NCBI RefSeq assembly: GCF_030651615.1
Contig: NZ_JAUSCG010000079.1
Span: forward strand, 1 to 14,982
Direction of reading: 5' to 3'
Length of the DNA: 14,982 bases
Source of the DNA: Methanocalculus sp.
Lineage (GTDB): Archaea > Halobacteriota > Methanomicrobia > Methanomicrobiales > Methanocorpusculaceae
The translations under genes and the position numbers were made by a program. This document shows positions 7,684-13,830 of the stretch, one piece after another. Below the pieces are notes generated by a model, which was not told where the DNA came from, made no database searches, and saw nothing but the letters and a program-made list of their open reading frames with translations. The first letter of the stretch is position 1. Every line of letters starts with the position of its first letter.

Positions 7684-7765
7684 CAGGATCCCTCGGACAT
7701 TCTATTCGTGATTAGTACTATTCACAGGGAATCGGGATAAGAGCACTGGAAAAGGCATGCATTAT

Positions 7766-7773
7766 TTTATATA
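7766..7773 (+). promoter_or_regulatory. TATA box of the DUF308/HdeD-like gene
   Basis: A perfect TTTATATA is centred about 25 bp upstream of the ATG at 7795, and no Shine-Dalgarno is present between them. The predicted transcript starts at the ATG itself, so the mRNA should be leaderless. The divergent radical SAM gene starts 111 bp away and has a normal ribosome-binding site instead. Confidence 0.7.
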
Positions 7774-7794
7774 CTCTTACATGTATCCAATTCT

Positions 7795-8316
7795 ATGGAA
7801 GAACAATCACGAACCCCCTACTTCATCAGAGGGGCCCTTGCTATCCTTCTTGGTCTGATCGTCCTCTTCTGGCCCGGTCTGACTGTTGAGGTTGTTGCAA
7901 TCCTCTTTGCCGTCTTCATCCTTATAAACGGACTGCTCCTTGTAGCACTCTCACTTGCATCACCGGCCGGAGAGTCATCCGGACTGCTCATCCTCGGAGT
8001 CATACTCGTGATAGGTGGAATATTCGGTGTAATCAACCCGTTCATGACCGCCATCACGCTTACGATACTTATAGCAATCCTTGCTCTTATCTCGGGTTTT
8101 TCGGATATATGGGTCGCTCTTACTACAATGGGATCCGGATGGTGCAGAATTCTTCTCGGGATATCGGGGGCCCTCTCTGTTATTCTCGGAGGTATCTTCC
8201 TCGTATTCCCACTGCTTGGTGCAGTCATCCTTGTTGCTGTCTATATCGGTATTTTTGCAATCGCAATCGGTATCATGAGTATTGTTCAGGGATTTGTAAC
8301 TCCCAGTACCGCGTAA
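7795..8316 (+). CDS. DUF308/HdeD-like integral membrane protein
   Basis: The 173-aa protein is almost entirely hydrophobic, with about six membrane helices in three pairs separated by short polar turns. A short polar N-terminus (MEEQSRTPYFIRG) precedes the first helix. The pattern RGALAILLGLIVLFWPG, repeated more loosely as LLILGVILVIGGIFGVINP and RILLGISGALSVILGGIFLVFP, is the signature of the HdeD/DUF308 family. E. coli HdeD is linked to acid resistance at high cell density, but archaeal members have no established role. The start is fixed by the TATA box, which implies a leaderless message. It appears to be a single-gene unit that ends at a hairpin-plus-T terminator. Confidence 0.8.
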   Translation: MEEQSRTPYFIRGALAILLGLIVLFWPGLTVEVVAILFAVFILINGLLLVALSLASPAGESSGLLILGVILVIGGIFGVINPFMTAITLTILIAILALISGFSDIWVALTTMGSGWCRILLGISGALSVILGGIFLVFPLLGAVILVAVYIGIFAIAIGIMSIVQGFVTPSTA

Positions 8317-8340
8317 AAATAGATGAGATGATGATGGTCT

Positions 8341-8359
8341 GGGTCTTTTGATCCTTTTT
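8341..8359 (+). terminator. Terminator of the DUF308/HdeD-like gene
   Basis: A short hairpin (GGGTC, loop TTTT, GATCC, with one wobble pair) is directly followed by T5 at 8355-8359, 25 bp after the stop codon. A further T5-containing run lies at 8370-8374. This fits an intrinsic terminator. It overlaps the end of the GroEL fossil on the other strand. Confidence 0.55.
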
Positions 8360-8500
8360 ATCATCATAATTTTTGATGATCACCTCTTTATAGAGGATCA
8401 TACCTGCAATAGATCCGGCATTCTGAAGCCCGATTCTAACCACCTTTGCCGGGTCGATCACACCGTTTGCGATCAGATCTTCATTTGCGTCTATTAGTGT
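8351..8500 (-). pseudogene. Fossil of a group I chaperonin (GroEL) C-terminus
   Basis: Translating this minus-strand stretch gives a frame reading ...DANEDLIANG, then VIDPAKVVRIGLQNAGSIAG, then MILYKEVII. This matches the conserved C-terminal part of GroEL, where GVIDPAKVTRxALQNAAS(I/V)AGxxLTTEA is typical. The DPAKV motif, whose Asp contacts nucleotide in GroEL, is intact. Only about 50 of some 540 residues remain. A stop codon (TGA) lies in frame just upstream at about 8501-8503, no other GroEL sequence is seen nearby, and the frame downstream runs without meaning into the antisense of the DUF308 gene. There is no start codon with a ribosome-binding site, so I read it as a decayed remnant rather than a gene. 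Group I chaperonins are found in only some archaea, where they were acquired from bacteria. Confidence 0.75.
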
Positions 8501-8555
8501 TCATGGCGCAGATCACATACAGAAGATTCATCACTCTTCACCATGAGTCTCTTCT

Positions 8556-9059
8556 ATGACTGGCCGAATACTGGTTGCCTATGCAACACGGGCGGGATCA
8601 ACGGAAGGGATTGCAGAAGTAATCGCAGAAGGACTTCGTTTGGCAGGATATGATGCCGGGAAGGCACGGATATGCGATGCACCGGATCCGAAAGAGTATG
8701 ACCGGATTATTCTTGGTGGTCCGATCTATATGGGGAGTATGAATGAGGTGCAACGTTATTGTCAGGAGCATGAAGATGCATTACAAAGTCGAATAATCGG
8801 GGTATTTGCTGTTGGGATGTCATTTGCAGGGGATGATGAAGAGAAGCATGCTCAGGCACGGGATGTCCTGAAGAAGGCGATTGGTCAGCTTACACCGAGA
8901 TTTTCCGGCTACTTTGCAGGTATGACCAATCCTGAAAAGCTCTCCTTCTTCCAGAGGACTGCACTTACGGTGGTCAGAACTCCGATTGATGACTACCGGG
9001 ACTGGAAGGCGATCAAGGGCTGGACGGAGGAGATTGCCGAATATCTGAGAAGAACCTGA
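8556..9059 (+). CDS. Flavodoxin-like FMN protein (HemG/Flavodoxin_5-like)
   Basis: The 167-aa cytoplasmic protein opens with a flavodoxin FMN phosphate-binding loop, ATRAGSTEGIA (residues 10-20), straight after the first beta strand. A second FMN-loop region, ILGGPIYMGSM (about 52-62), follows. The C-terminal DDYRDWKAIKGWTEEIA resembles the ending of HemG-type protoporphyrinogen oxidases and related stand-alone flavodoxins. Methanogen members of this group are usually annotated only as flavodoxin-domain proteins. An electron-transfer role is likely, but the partner is unknown. There is no clear Shine-Dalgarno before the ATG. It reads in the same direction as the transporter gene, which begins 61 bp later behind its own TATA-like element, so it is probably not tightly coupled to it. 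Confidence 0.8.
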   Translation: MTGRILVAYATRAGSTEGIAEVIAEGLRLAGYDAGKARICDAPDPKEYDRIILGGPIYMGSMNEVQRYCQEHEDALQSRIIGVFAVGMSFAGDDEEKHAQARDVLKKAIGQLTPRFSGYFAGMTNPEKLSFFQRTALTVVRTPIDDYRDWKAIKGWTEEIAEYLRRT

Positions 9060-9070
9060 TCATTGGCAAG

Positions 9071-9076
9071 ATATAT
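9071..9076 (+). promoter_or_regulatory. TATA-like element upstream of the SLC13-type transporter
   Basis: ATATAT in the context AAGATATATCATC would place the transcript start near 9099, giving a leader of about 22 nt. This leader includes GAGG at 9103-9106, which is rather far (14 nt) from the ATG at 9121. A 6-codon frame (MTDPDA) opening at 9108 overlaps the start codon region. Confidence 0.35.
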
Positions 9077-9120
9077 CATCTCCACCGCCTTTTTGGTATT
9101 CTGAGGAATGACTGATCCCG

Positions 9121-10896
9121 ATGCTTGATATGGCCATTGTCTTTGGAACACTCATTCTTGCATTGGTTCTCTTTGCGACGGGCAAGGTGCGCTACGATAT
9201 CGTCGCACTTATTGCGCTTTTAATCGTTACCATTGCGGGGATCGTCGATCCAATGGATGCGTTTCTTGGTTTTGGCCACCCAGCCGTGATCACCGTTGCT
9301 GCAGTTCTTATTGTCAGTAAAGGGCTTCAGAACTCCGGTCTGATCGATATCCTGACCAGATGGGTTGCACGTATTGGGGATGGTGAAGTGCGGCAGATCT
9401 TCTCGCTAACTGGTATCGTTGCTCTCCTCTCCGCTTTTATGAATAATATCGGGGCTCTCGCCCTGATGATGCCGGTTGCTATCAGGACTGCAAGGAAGAG
9501 CGGGAGGTCCCCATCATACCTCCTGATGCCGATTGCGTTTGGCTCGCTCCTTGGAGGTATGATCACCCTTATTGGAACTCCTCCAAACATCATCATCGCC
9601 ACCTATCGTGTCCAGAATGGGGGCGATCCATTCCTCATCTTTGATTTTGCCTATGTTGGACTGGGTGTTGCCATCTGCGGTATCCTCTTTATTTCACTCA
9701 TCGGGTGGCGGCTGATCCCGATCAGGCAGAGCCCGGCATCACAAGAGGACCTCTTTGCTGTCAAGGATTACTTAACAGAGGTCAGAGTGCCTGAAAAGTC
9801 TAAACTTGCAGGAAAGATGATCGTCGATATCGGCACCGCCACCGAGGCAGAGGTGATGGTGGTTGGTATTATTCGGAACGGACGGAAGATTGTTGCTCCT
9901 TCGGTCTATGAGACTATACTTGAGGATGATATTTTGATCATTAAGGCGGATTCGGCTGACCTCCAGACTCTCCTTGATGCAACACGCCTTGAACTCACCG
10001 GAAAGGATGATGTCACCGAGGAGGTGATTGGGTCAGAGACGGTTGGGATCATCGAGGCGATAGTCAAACCTGATTCTCCTATCCTTGATCGGACTGCGTA
10101 TTCTGCGAATCTCCGCTGGATTCATGGATTGAACCTCCTTGCTGTTGCACGTGAAGGAGGGCGTATTCGGGACAGATTGAATCAGATACGGTTTCAGCCG
10201 GGTGATATCCTCCTTATCCAGGGCAAAAAGGATGCTATTGTGGCTGCCCTTCCAAAAATAGGATGCCTGCCCCTTGCAGAACGGGGCCTTCGAATCGGTG
10301 GGCCCAAATGGATTCTGCTGGCCATTTTAATCTTCGGTTCTGCCCTTGGAATTTCAGCGCTTGGTTTTTTACCGGTTCAGATCACCTTCAGCGCTGCGGT
10401 CGTTCTGATGATCCTGACGTCCATTGTGTCTCTGCGTGATGCATATGATAGTGTTGAGTGGCCGATCATCATCCTGCTTGGTGCAATGATCCCTGTTGGA
10501 CAGGCCCTTGAGACGAGCGGTGGAGCTGCACTCATCGCCGGGAGCATCGTTACTGCTGCATCCACCTTTCCCCCGGAGGCGACACTCCTTCTTCTCCTTG
10601 TCATCACCATGTTCCTCTCGGATCTGGTGAACAATGCAGCTTCAACAGTTCTGATGGCCCCTATTGCCATCGGTATTGCTCTTGATATGGGAGCCTCAAT
10701 CGATCCGTTCCTGATGGCTGTTGCTATCGGGGCATCATGTGCATTCCTGACACCGATCGGGCACCAGTCCAACACGCTCGTAATGGGGCCGGGAGGTTAC
10801 CGCTTCACCGACTACTGGAGGATGGGGCTGGTCCTTGAGATAATCATTGTTATCGTCTCAATCCCCCTCCTTCTCATTTTCTGGCCGATGTACTGA
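9121..10896 (+). CDS. SLC13/DASS-family permease with two RCK-C (TrkA-C) domains
   Basis: The 591-aa membrane protein has two hydrophobic halves, about 1-200 and 395-591, each with a hairpin and substrate-site motifs. In the first half these are AFMNNIGA (105-112) and GTPPNIII (152-159). In the second they are SDLVNNAAST (500-509) and TPIGHQSN (544-551). This is the repeated Asn/Thr/Pro layout of the divalent anion:sodium symporter (SLC13, CitT/ArsB-like) fold. Between them, residues about 206-290 and 300-385 form two RCK-C domains (EAEVMVVGIIRNG..., GDILLIQGKK), cytosolic modules that sense ligands in many such permeases. The substrate may be a dicarboxylate, sulfate or another anion and cannot be told from sequence. 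ATG 9121 was chosen, though an in-frame ATG at 9130 is possible. Its stop abuts the stop of the convergent PEBP gene with no gap. Confidence 0.85.
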   Translation: MLDMAIVFGTLILALVLFATGKVRYDIVALIALLIVTIAGIVDPMDAFLGFGHPAVITVAAVLIVSKGLQNSGLIDILTRWVARIGDGEVRQIFSLTGIVALLSAFMNNIGALALMMPVAIRTARKSGRSPSYLLMPIAFGSLLGGMITLIGTPPNIIIATYRVQNGGDPFLIFDFAYVGLGVAICGILFISLIGWRLIPIRQSPASQEDLFAVKDYLTEVRVPEKSKLAGKMIVDIGTATEAEVMVVGIIRNGRKIVAPSVYETILEDDILIIKADSADLQTLLDATRLELTGKDDVTEEVIGSETVGIIEAIVKPDSPILDRTAYSANLRWIHGLNLLAVAREGGRIRDRLNQIRFQPGDILLIQGKKDAIVAALPKIGCLPLAERGLRIGGPKWILLAILIFGSALGISALGFLPVQITFSAAVVLMILTSIVSLRDAYDSVEWPIIILLGAMIPVGQALETSGGAALIAGSIVTAASTFPPEATLLLLLVITMFLSDLVNNAASTVLMAPIAIGIALDMGASIDPFLMAVAIGASCAFLTPIGHQSNTLVMGPGGYRFTDYWRMGLVLEIIIVIVSIPLLLIFWPMY

Positions 10897-11355
10897 TCAA
10901 CGTGAATAGATGGCCTCTGCATTGCCGAACTGGATGACATGGCCAGAGAGGGCAGCAGTAAGCTCAGCTTTTGTAGCACCGGAAGGAAGTGAAATCTCTG
11001 CATCAAGGGCATAGACCTTGAAGATGTACCTGTGAGGACTCCCGGATGCCGGGCATGGACCTGAGTATCCAATCCGCCCATAATCGTTGAGACCCTGCAC
11101 TGCTCTGACCGGGAACATAATTTCAGGATCTTTTGGAAGCCCTTCGGGCAGGATCCTGACTGCTTCAATGTTCCAGATGATCCAGTGGGTGAATGATCCG
11201 CCATGCGCTGCACTGGAATCCTCCATGATGACCGCGAGTGCAACAACCTTCTCATTCAGCCCTCCGATATGGAGTGGAGGAGAGCGATCTACCCCATCAC
11301 AGGTGTAATCAGCAGGAAGTTCCCTGGTTCCAAGAGTTACTTTTAGCGTGTCCAT
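10897..11355 (-). CDS. PEBP / YbhB-YbcL family (Raf kinase inhibitor-like) protein, copy 1
   Basis: The 152-aa cytoplasmic protein has the phosphatidylethanolamine-binding-protein fold of bacterial and archaeal YbhB/YbcL proteins. It has the SPPL segment near residue 25, a ligand-site loop ending in FTHWIIWNI with the conserved His at 57, and GYSGPCPASGSPHRYIFKVYALD (about 97-118). The usual DPDAP is altered to EDSSA (46-50). Family members bind small anionic ligands, and no enzymatic role is established in archaea. The ATG at 11355 is preferred over an upstream TTG, because the intervening GGTGAG makes a good Shine-Dalgarno. It follows a diverged paralogue by 47 bp, so the pair probably forms an operon. 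Its stop touches that of the convergent transporter gene. Confidence 0.85.
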   Translation of the reverse strand: MDTLKVTLGTRELPADYTCDGVDRSPPLHIGGLNEKVVALAVIMEDSSAAHGGSFTHWIIWNIEAVRILPEGLPKDPEIMFPVRAVQGLNDYGRIGYSGPCPASGSPHRYIFKVYALDAEISLPSGATKAELTAALSGHVIQFGNAEAIYSR

Positions 11356-11402
11356 ACTTCTCACCAATCGAAGATCGGGTCTTTGTGGTTAATACGTGTT
11401 TC

Positions 11403-11855
11403 TCATCTCTGGCAGAGAGCCTGTGTCTCTCCGAACTGGAGGACATGCCCTTTCATGGCATTGATGACTGCATGCTTCTCCGACCCCGCCGGCAGATCAA
11501 GGGGTGCATCAAGGCCGTAGACCTTAAAGAGGTATCTCTGTGCCTCTCCGGGTGGTGGGGCAGGACCACGGTACCCAATCTCGCCATAGTCATTTCTTCC
11601 CTGCTTTGCATGGATCGGGGACTCGATAGTCTCAATCGCTGGAAGGCCTGCCGGGATCTGGTGGGCAGCAGGAATATCCCAGGCAACCCATGTGCAGAAA
11701 GAACAGCCTTTTTCATAGGGATTAAAGGCAAAGACTGCAAGATAGGGTGATTGAAGATTGGAAAGGCGAATCGGAGGGGAGAGATTTCCTCCGTCACCGG
11801 TATAGGTCGGTGGAAACTCAATAAATCCAAGGGTGACCGTTAGTTTTTCCATCAT
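11403..11855 (-). CDS. PEBP / YbhB-YbcL family protein, copy 2 with altered ligand site
   Basis: The 150-aa paralogue of the neighbouring PEBP gene shares LTVTLGFIEFPPTYTGDGGN at its start, and later GYRGPAPPPGEAQRYLFKVYGLD (94-116) and GHVLQFGETQAL (136-147). The ligand pocket differs. Where the family has DPDAP it reads NPYEK (45-49), and where it has F-x-HW it reads FCTW (53-56), so the His is replaced by Thr. Two cysteines (C51, C54) flank the site. It may bind a different ligand or none. Two adjacent ATGs open the frame and no Shine-Dalgarno is seen. A TTTTTTATC element centred 26 bp upstream suggests a leaderless start at 11855. It is the first gene of the tandem pair and is divergent from the RNase HI-TrmO gene across 48 bp. 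Confidence 0.82.
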   Translation of the reverse strand: MMEKLTVTLGFIEFPPTYTGDGGNLSPPIRLSNLQSPYLAVFAFNPYEKGCSFCTWVAWDIPAAHQIPAGLPAIETIESPIHAKQGRNDYGEIGYRGPAPPPGEAQRYLFKVYGLDAPLDLPAGSEKHAVINAMKGHVLQFGETQALCQR

Positions 11856-11876
11856 GCCGTTGATAGTACCGGGAAC

Positions 11877-11885
11877 GATAAAAAA
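11877..11885 (-). promoter_or_regulatory. TATA-like element of the PEBP pair
   Basis: TTTTTTATC on the minus strand is centred about 26 bp from the ATG at 11855, the spacing for a leaderless mRNA. It is the only strongly AT-rich stretch in the 48-bp gap shared with the divergent RNase HI-TrmO gene. That gene's ATG (11904) instead has a likely Shine-Dalgarno, AAGGATC at 11894-11900. Confidence 0.45.
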
Positions 11886-11903
11886 CCTTGGATAAGGATC
11901 TCT

Positions 11904-12737
11904 ATGGGAAAAAAAGCACTACTCTATACTGATGGGGCATCACGGGGAAATCCCGGAAAGGCGGCACTTGCATATCTCATCGTTGAAGATGGGCGGATTA
12001 TACTGGAGCATGGTGAGCGGATCGGAAAGGCCACAAATAATGAGGCCGAGTACAGGGCACTCATTGCAGGTCTCAAAGCTGCAGCCTCTCTTGATGTCCA
12101 TGAGGTATCTGTCTTCTCAGATAGCGAACTGATGGTGAAGCAGATGAGAGGGTTGTATGCTGTCAGATCAGAGCGGCTCCTCCCACTCTTCAGGCAGGCA
12201 CAGGAGGCGAAGAGTATGTTTGAACATATCACCTTTACCTCTGTTCCCAGAGAGAATTCTTTCATCAAAAAGGCAGATCTACTTGCAAACGATGCATTGG
12301 ACTCTGATTCAAATTCACCTCTAAAAAATGTTTCTGAAGAGGTGAGGGTGAGGCCGATTGGTTTTGTTTGCTCCCCGTATAAGGCGGTAAAAGATGCACC
12401 ATGTCAGGGGAGGCTTGATCCGGTTGAAAGCACTATTGAGATCCACCCTCAATATGAAGCAGGACTTGTTGGGCTTGAGAAGTATGGCAAGATCTTCATC
12501 CTCTCATGGTTTGACCAGAGCAGTCGCGATCAGCTCTATGTTGAGAATCCGGGGAGAGGCGACTCGCGCGGTGTCTTTGCCACCCGCTCACCGAACCGGC
12601 CAAATCCTGTAGGGCTCACCCTTGTTGATCTCCTGGATATTCATGAGAGAATCCTTCATGTTCGAGGTCTGGATGCCCTGAACGGAACGCCTATTCTCGA
12701 TATCAAACCCTACCACCCGGATATTGATTCAGATTAG
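11904..12737 (+). CDS. RNase HI - TrmO fusion: ribonuclease H domain plus tRNA A37 methyltransferase
   Basis: One uninterrupted 277-codon frame joins two enzymes. Residues 1-130 are a type 1 RNase H of the archaeal, short form: YTDGASRGNPG with D10, TNNEAEYRAL with E49, FSDSELMVKQ with D73, and KKADLLAND with D125. All four acidic residues of the RNA:DNA hybrid-cleaving site are present. After a linker of about 15 residues, 148-277 are TrmO (UPF0066/YaeB). Its motifs are RPIGFVCSPYK, QGRLDP, GVFATRSPNRPNPVGLTL and a closing VRGLDALNGTPILDIKPY. TrmO uses SAM to N6-methylate t6A37 in Thr-type tRNAs. Both halves look intact. A Shine-Dalgarno (AAGGATC) precedes the ATG. I do not know of a characterised protein with this pairing. 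It is followed by a separate mrp gene after about 109 bp. Confidence 0.88.
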   Translation: MGKKALLYTDGASRGNPGKAALAYLIVEDGRIILEHGERIGKATNNEAEYRALIAGLKAAASLDVHEVSVFSDSELMVKQMRGLYAVRSERLLPLFRQAQEAKSMFEHITFTSVPRENSFIKKADLLANDALDSDSNSPLKNVSEEVRVRPIGFVCSPYKAVKDAPCQGRLDPVESTIEIHPQYEAGLVGLEKYGKIFILSWFDQSSRDQLYVENPGRGDSRGVFATRSPNRPNPVGLTLVDLLDIHERILHVRGLDALNGTPILDIKPYHPDIDSD

Positions 12738-12846
12738 GTGGAGAAGATATCGTAATCGATCCCGATCCATTTTTATGCACCGATCTATACACCTATAATC
12801 TTTCTTTTACAACCTATCTCCAGCATAGTGTATATTGAGGCATATT

Positions 12847-13710
12847 ATGACAGATCAACAGCAAGAACAGGAATGCAATGGACAGTGTGAAGGGTGTTCA
12901 TCAAAGACCGAAAGCTGCGACTCAAATCTTCCGAAGAAGGCAAAGATTGATGTGAAACATGTCATCCTCGTCCTCTCCGGAAAAGGTGGTGTTGGTAAGA
13001 GCACCGTCTCGGTGAACCTTGCATACGCCCTCTCAAACCATGGGTTCAGAACCGGCCTCATGGACCTTGATATCCATGGACCAAGCATCCCAAAGATGCT
13101 CGGACTCGAAGATCACAAGCTTCAGATCATGGGTGATAAGATCCAGCCGGTCAATGTGACGGGTTCACTTGCTGTTATCTCGATGGCATTCCTCCTCCCT
13201 GAACGCTCCACACCGGTCATCTGGCGTGGACCAATGAAGATGACAGCTATTCAGCAGTTCCTCTCCGATGTTAACTGGGGTCCGCTTGACTTCCTCGTCG
13301 TAGACCTGCCACCCGGCACAGGCGATGAAGCACTCTCTATTGTGCAGCTTGCACCCAATATCGCCGGTGCGATCATCGTTACGACCCCACAGGATGTTGC
13401 TGTCCTCGACTCAACCAAGGCTTTGAAGTTTGTGGAGCAGATCGGCATTCGAGCACTTGGTATCATCGAGAACATGAGCGGCATGGTCTGCCCCCACTGC
13501 CATGAAGAGATCGATCTCTTTGGAAAAGATGGTGGAAAGAAGGCTGCTGAAGAGTTTGGCGTTCCGTTCCTTGGAAGTATCCCTCTTGACATTGATATGC
13601 GAAAAGCCGGTGACGAAGGAAAACCGTTCATCATCAGGAGAGGGGACAATCCAACCTGGCAGGCAGTCGATAAAGTCATGGAGAACTTAATCGAGATCAT
13701 TGAAGAGTGA
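12847..13710 (+). CDS. Mrp/NBP35 family Fe-S cluster scaffold ATPase
   Basis: The 287-aa cytoplasmic P-loop ATPase of the Mrp/NBP35/ApbC family is thought to build and hand over 4Fe-4S clusters to target proteins. Visible features are the deviant Walker A GKGGVGKS (45-52), the Walker A' region MDLDIHGPS (72-80), the switch II DLPPGTGD (153-160), and the paired CxxC (C215, C218) in MVCPHC that bridges a cluster across the dimer. The N-terminus has C10, C14, C17 and C24, resembling the extra cluster site of NBP35 rather than plain Mrp. ATG 12847 is chosen because TGAGG lies 8 nt upstream; an in-frame TTG at 12835 would disrupt this. Possible TATA elements lie in the 109-bp leader (about 12770 and 12795). 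A T-rich run follows the stop. Confidence 0.9.
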   Translation: MTDQQQEQECNGQCEGCSSKTESCDSNLPKKAKIDVKHVILVLSGKGGVGKSTVSVNLAYALSNHGFRTGLMDLDIHGPSIPKMLGLEDHKLQIMGDKIQPVNVTGSLAVISMAFLLPERSTPVIWRGPMKMTAIQQFLSDVNWGPLDFLVVDLPPGTGDEALSIVQLAPNIAGAIIVTTPQDVAVLDSTKALKFVEQIGIRALGIIENMSGMVCPHCHEEIDLFGKDGGKKAAEEFGVPFLGSIPLDIDMRKAGDEGKPFIIRRGDNPTWQAVDKVMENLIEIIEE

Positions 13711-13712
13711 TC

Positions 13713-13727
13713 TCCCCTTCTTTTTTC
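13713..13727 (+). terminator. U-rich terminator of the mrp-type gene
   Basis: The stop codon is followed at once by TCCCCTTCTTTTTTC, which ends in a T6 run. Archaeal termination needs little more than such a pyrimidine/U-rich stretch. No strong hairpin is seen. Confidence 0.45.
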
Positions 13728-13746
13728 TATCTAAATTACGAACAGG

Positions 13747-13755
13747 AATATTTAA
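13747..13755 (+). promoter_or_regulatory. TATA-like element of npdG
   Basis: AATATTTAA in GGAATATTTAATGCC would place the transcript start near 13777 and give a leader of roughly 54 nt. That leader contains the inverted repeat at 13789-13806 and the Shine-Dalgarno at 13817-13823. Confidence 0.45.
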
Positions 13756-13788
13756 TGCCCCTTCTATCGATGGTATCCTGAGCATTGG

Positions 13789-13806
13789 GATCGCAGTCAT
13801 GCGATC
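13789..13806 (+). repeat. Perfect inverted repeat in the npdG leader
   Basis: GATCGCA and TGCGATC form 7-bp perfect arms around the loop GTCA, ending 24 bp before the npdG ATG and 10 bp before its Shine-Dalgarno. It could be an RNA hairpin in the leader or a regulator binding site. A stem this size also arises by chance several times in a window this long, so position is the only argument. Confidence 0.4.
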
Positions 13807-13830
13807 AGGAACTGATGTGAGGTACAATCT

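Noticed and set aside
8273..8461. 62-codon minus-strand frame as an intact small gene
   Set aside because: Only its first part matches the GroEL C-terminus. The rest is antisense to the DUF308 gene, and the GroEL match extends upstream of the GTG start, so it is better read as a remnant.
6543..8506. Near-repeat CTATTAGT(C/G)TTCATGG at about 6543 and 8491
   Set aside because: A 15-of-16 match is expected a few times by chance in a window this long. The two sites lie in unlike contexts.
9108..9128. Six-codon frame MTDPDA overlapping the transporter start
   Set aside because: The GAGG lies only 1 base before its ATG and the predicted transcript start is not at the ATG, so neither initiation route fits well.
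11238..11750. 170-codon open frame on the plus strand spanning the PEBP pair
   Set aside because: It is antisense to two genes with evident PEBP motifs and shows no family resemblance.
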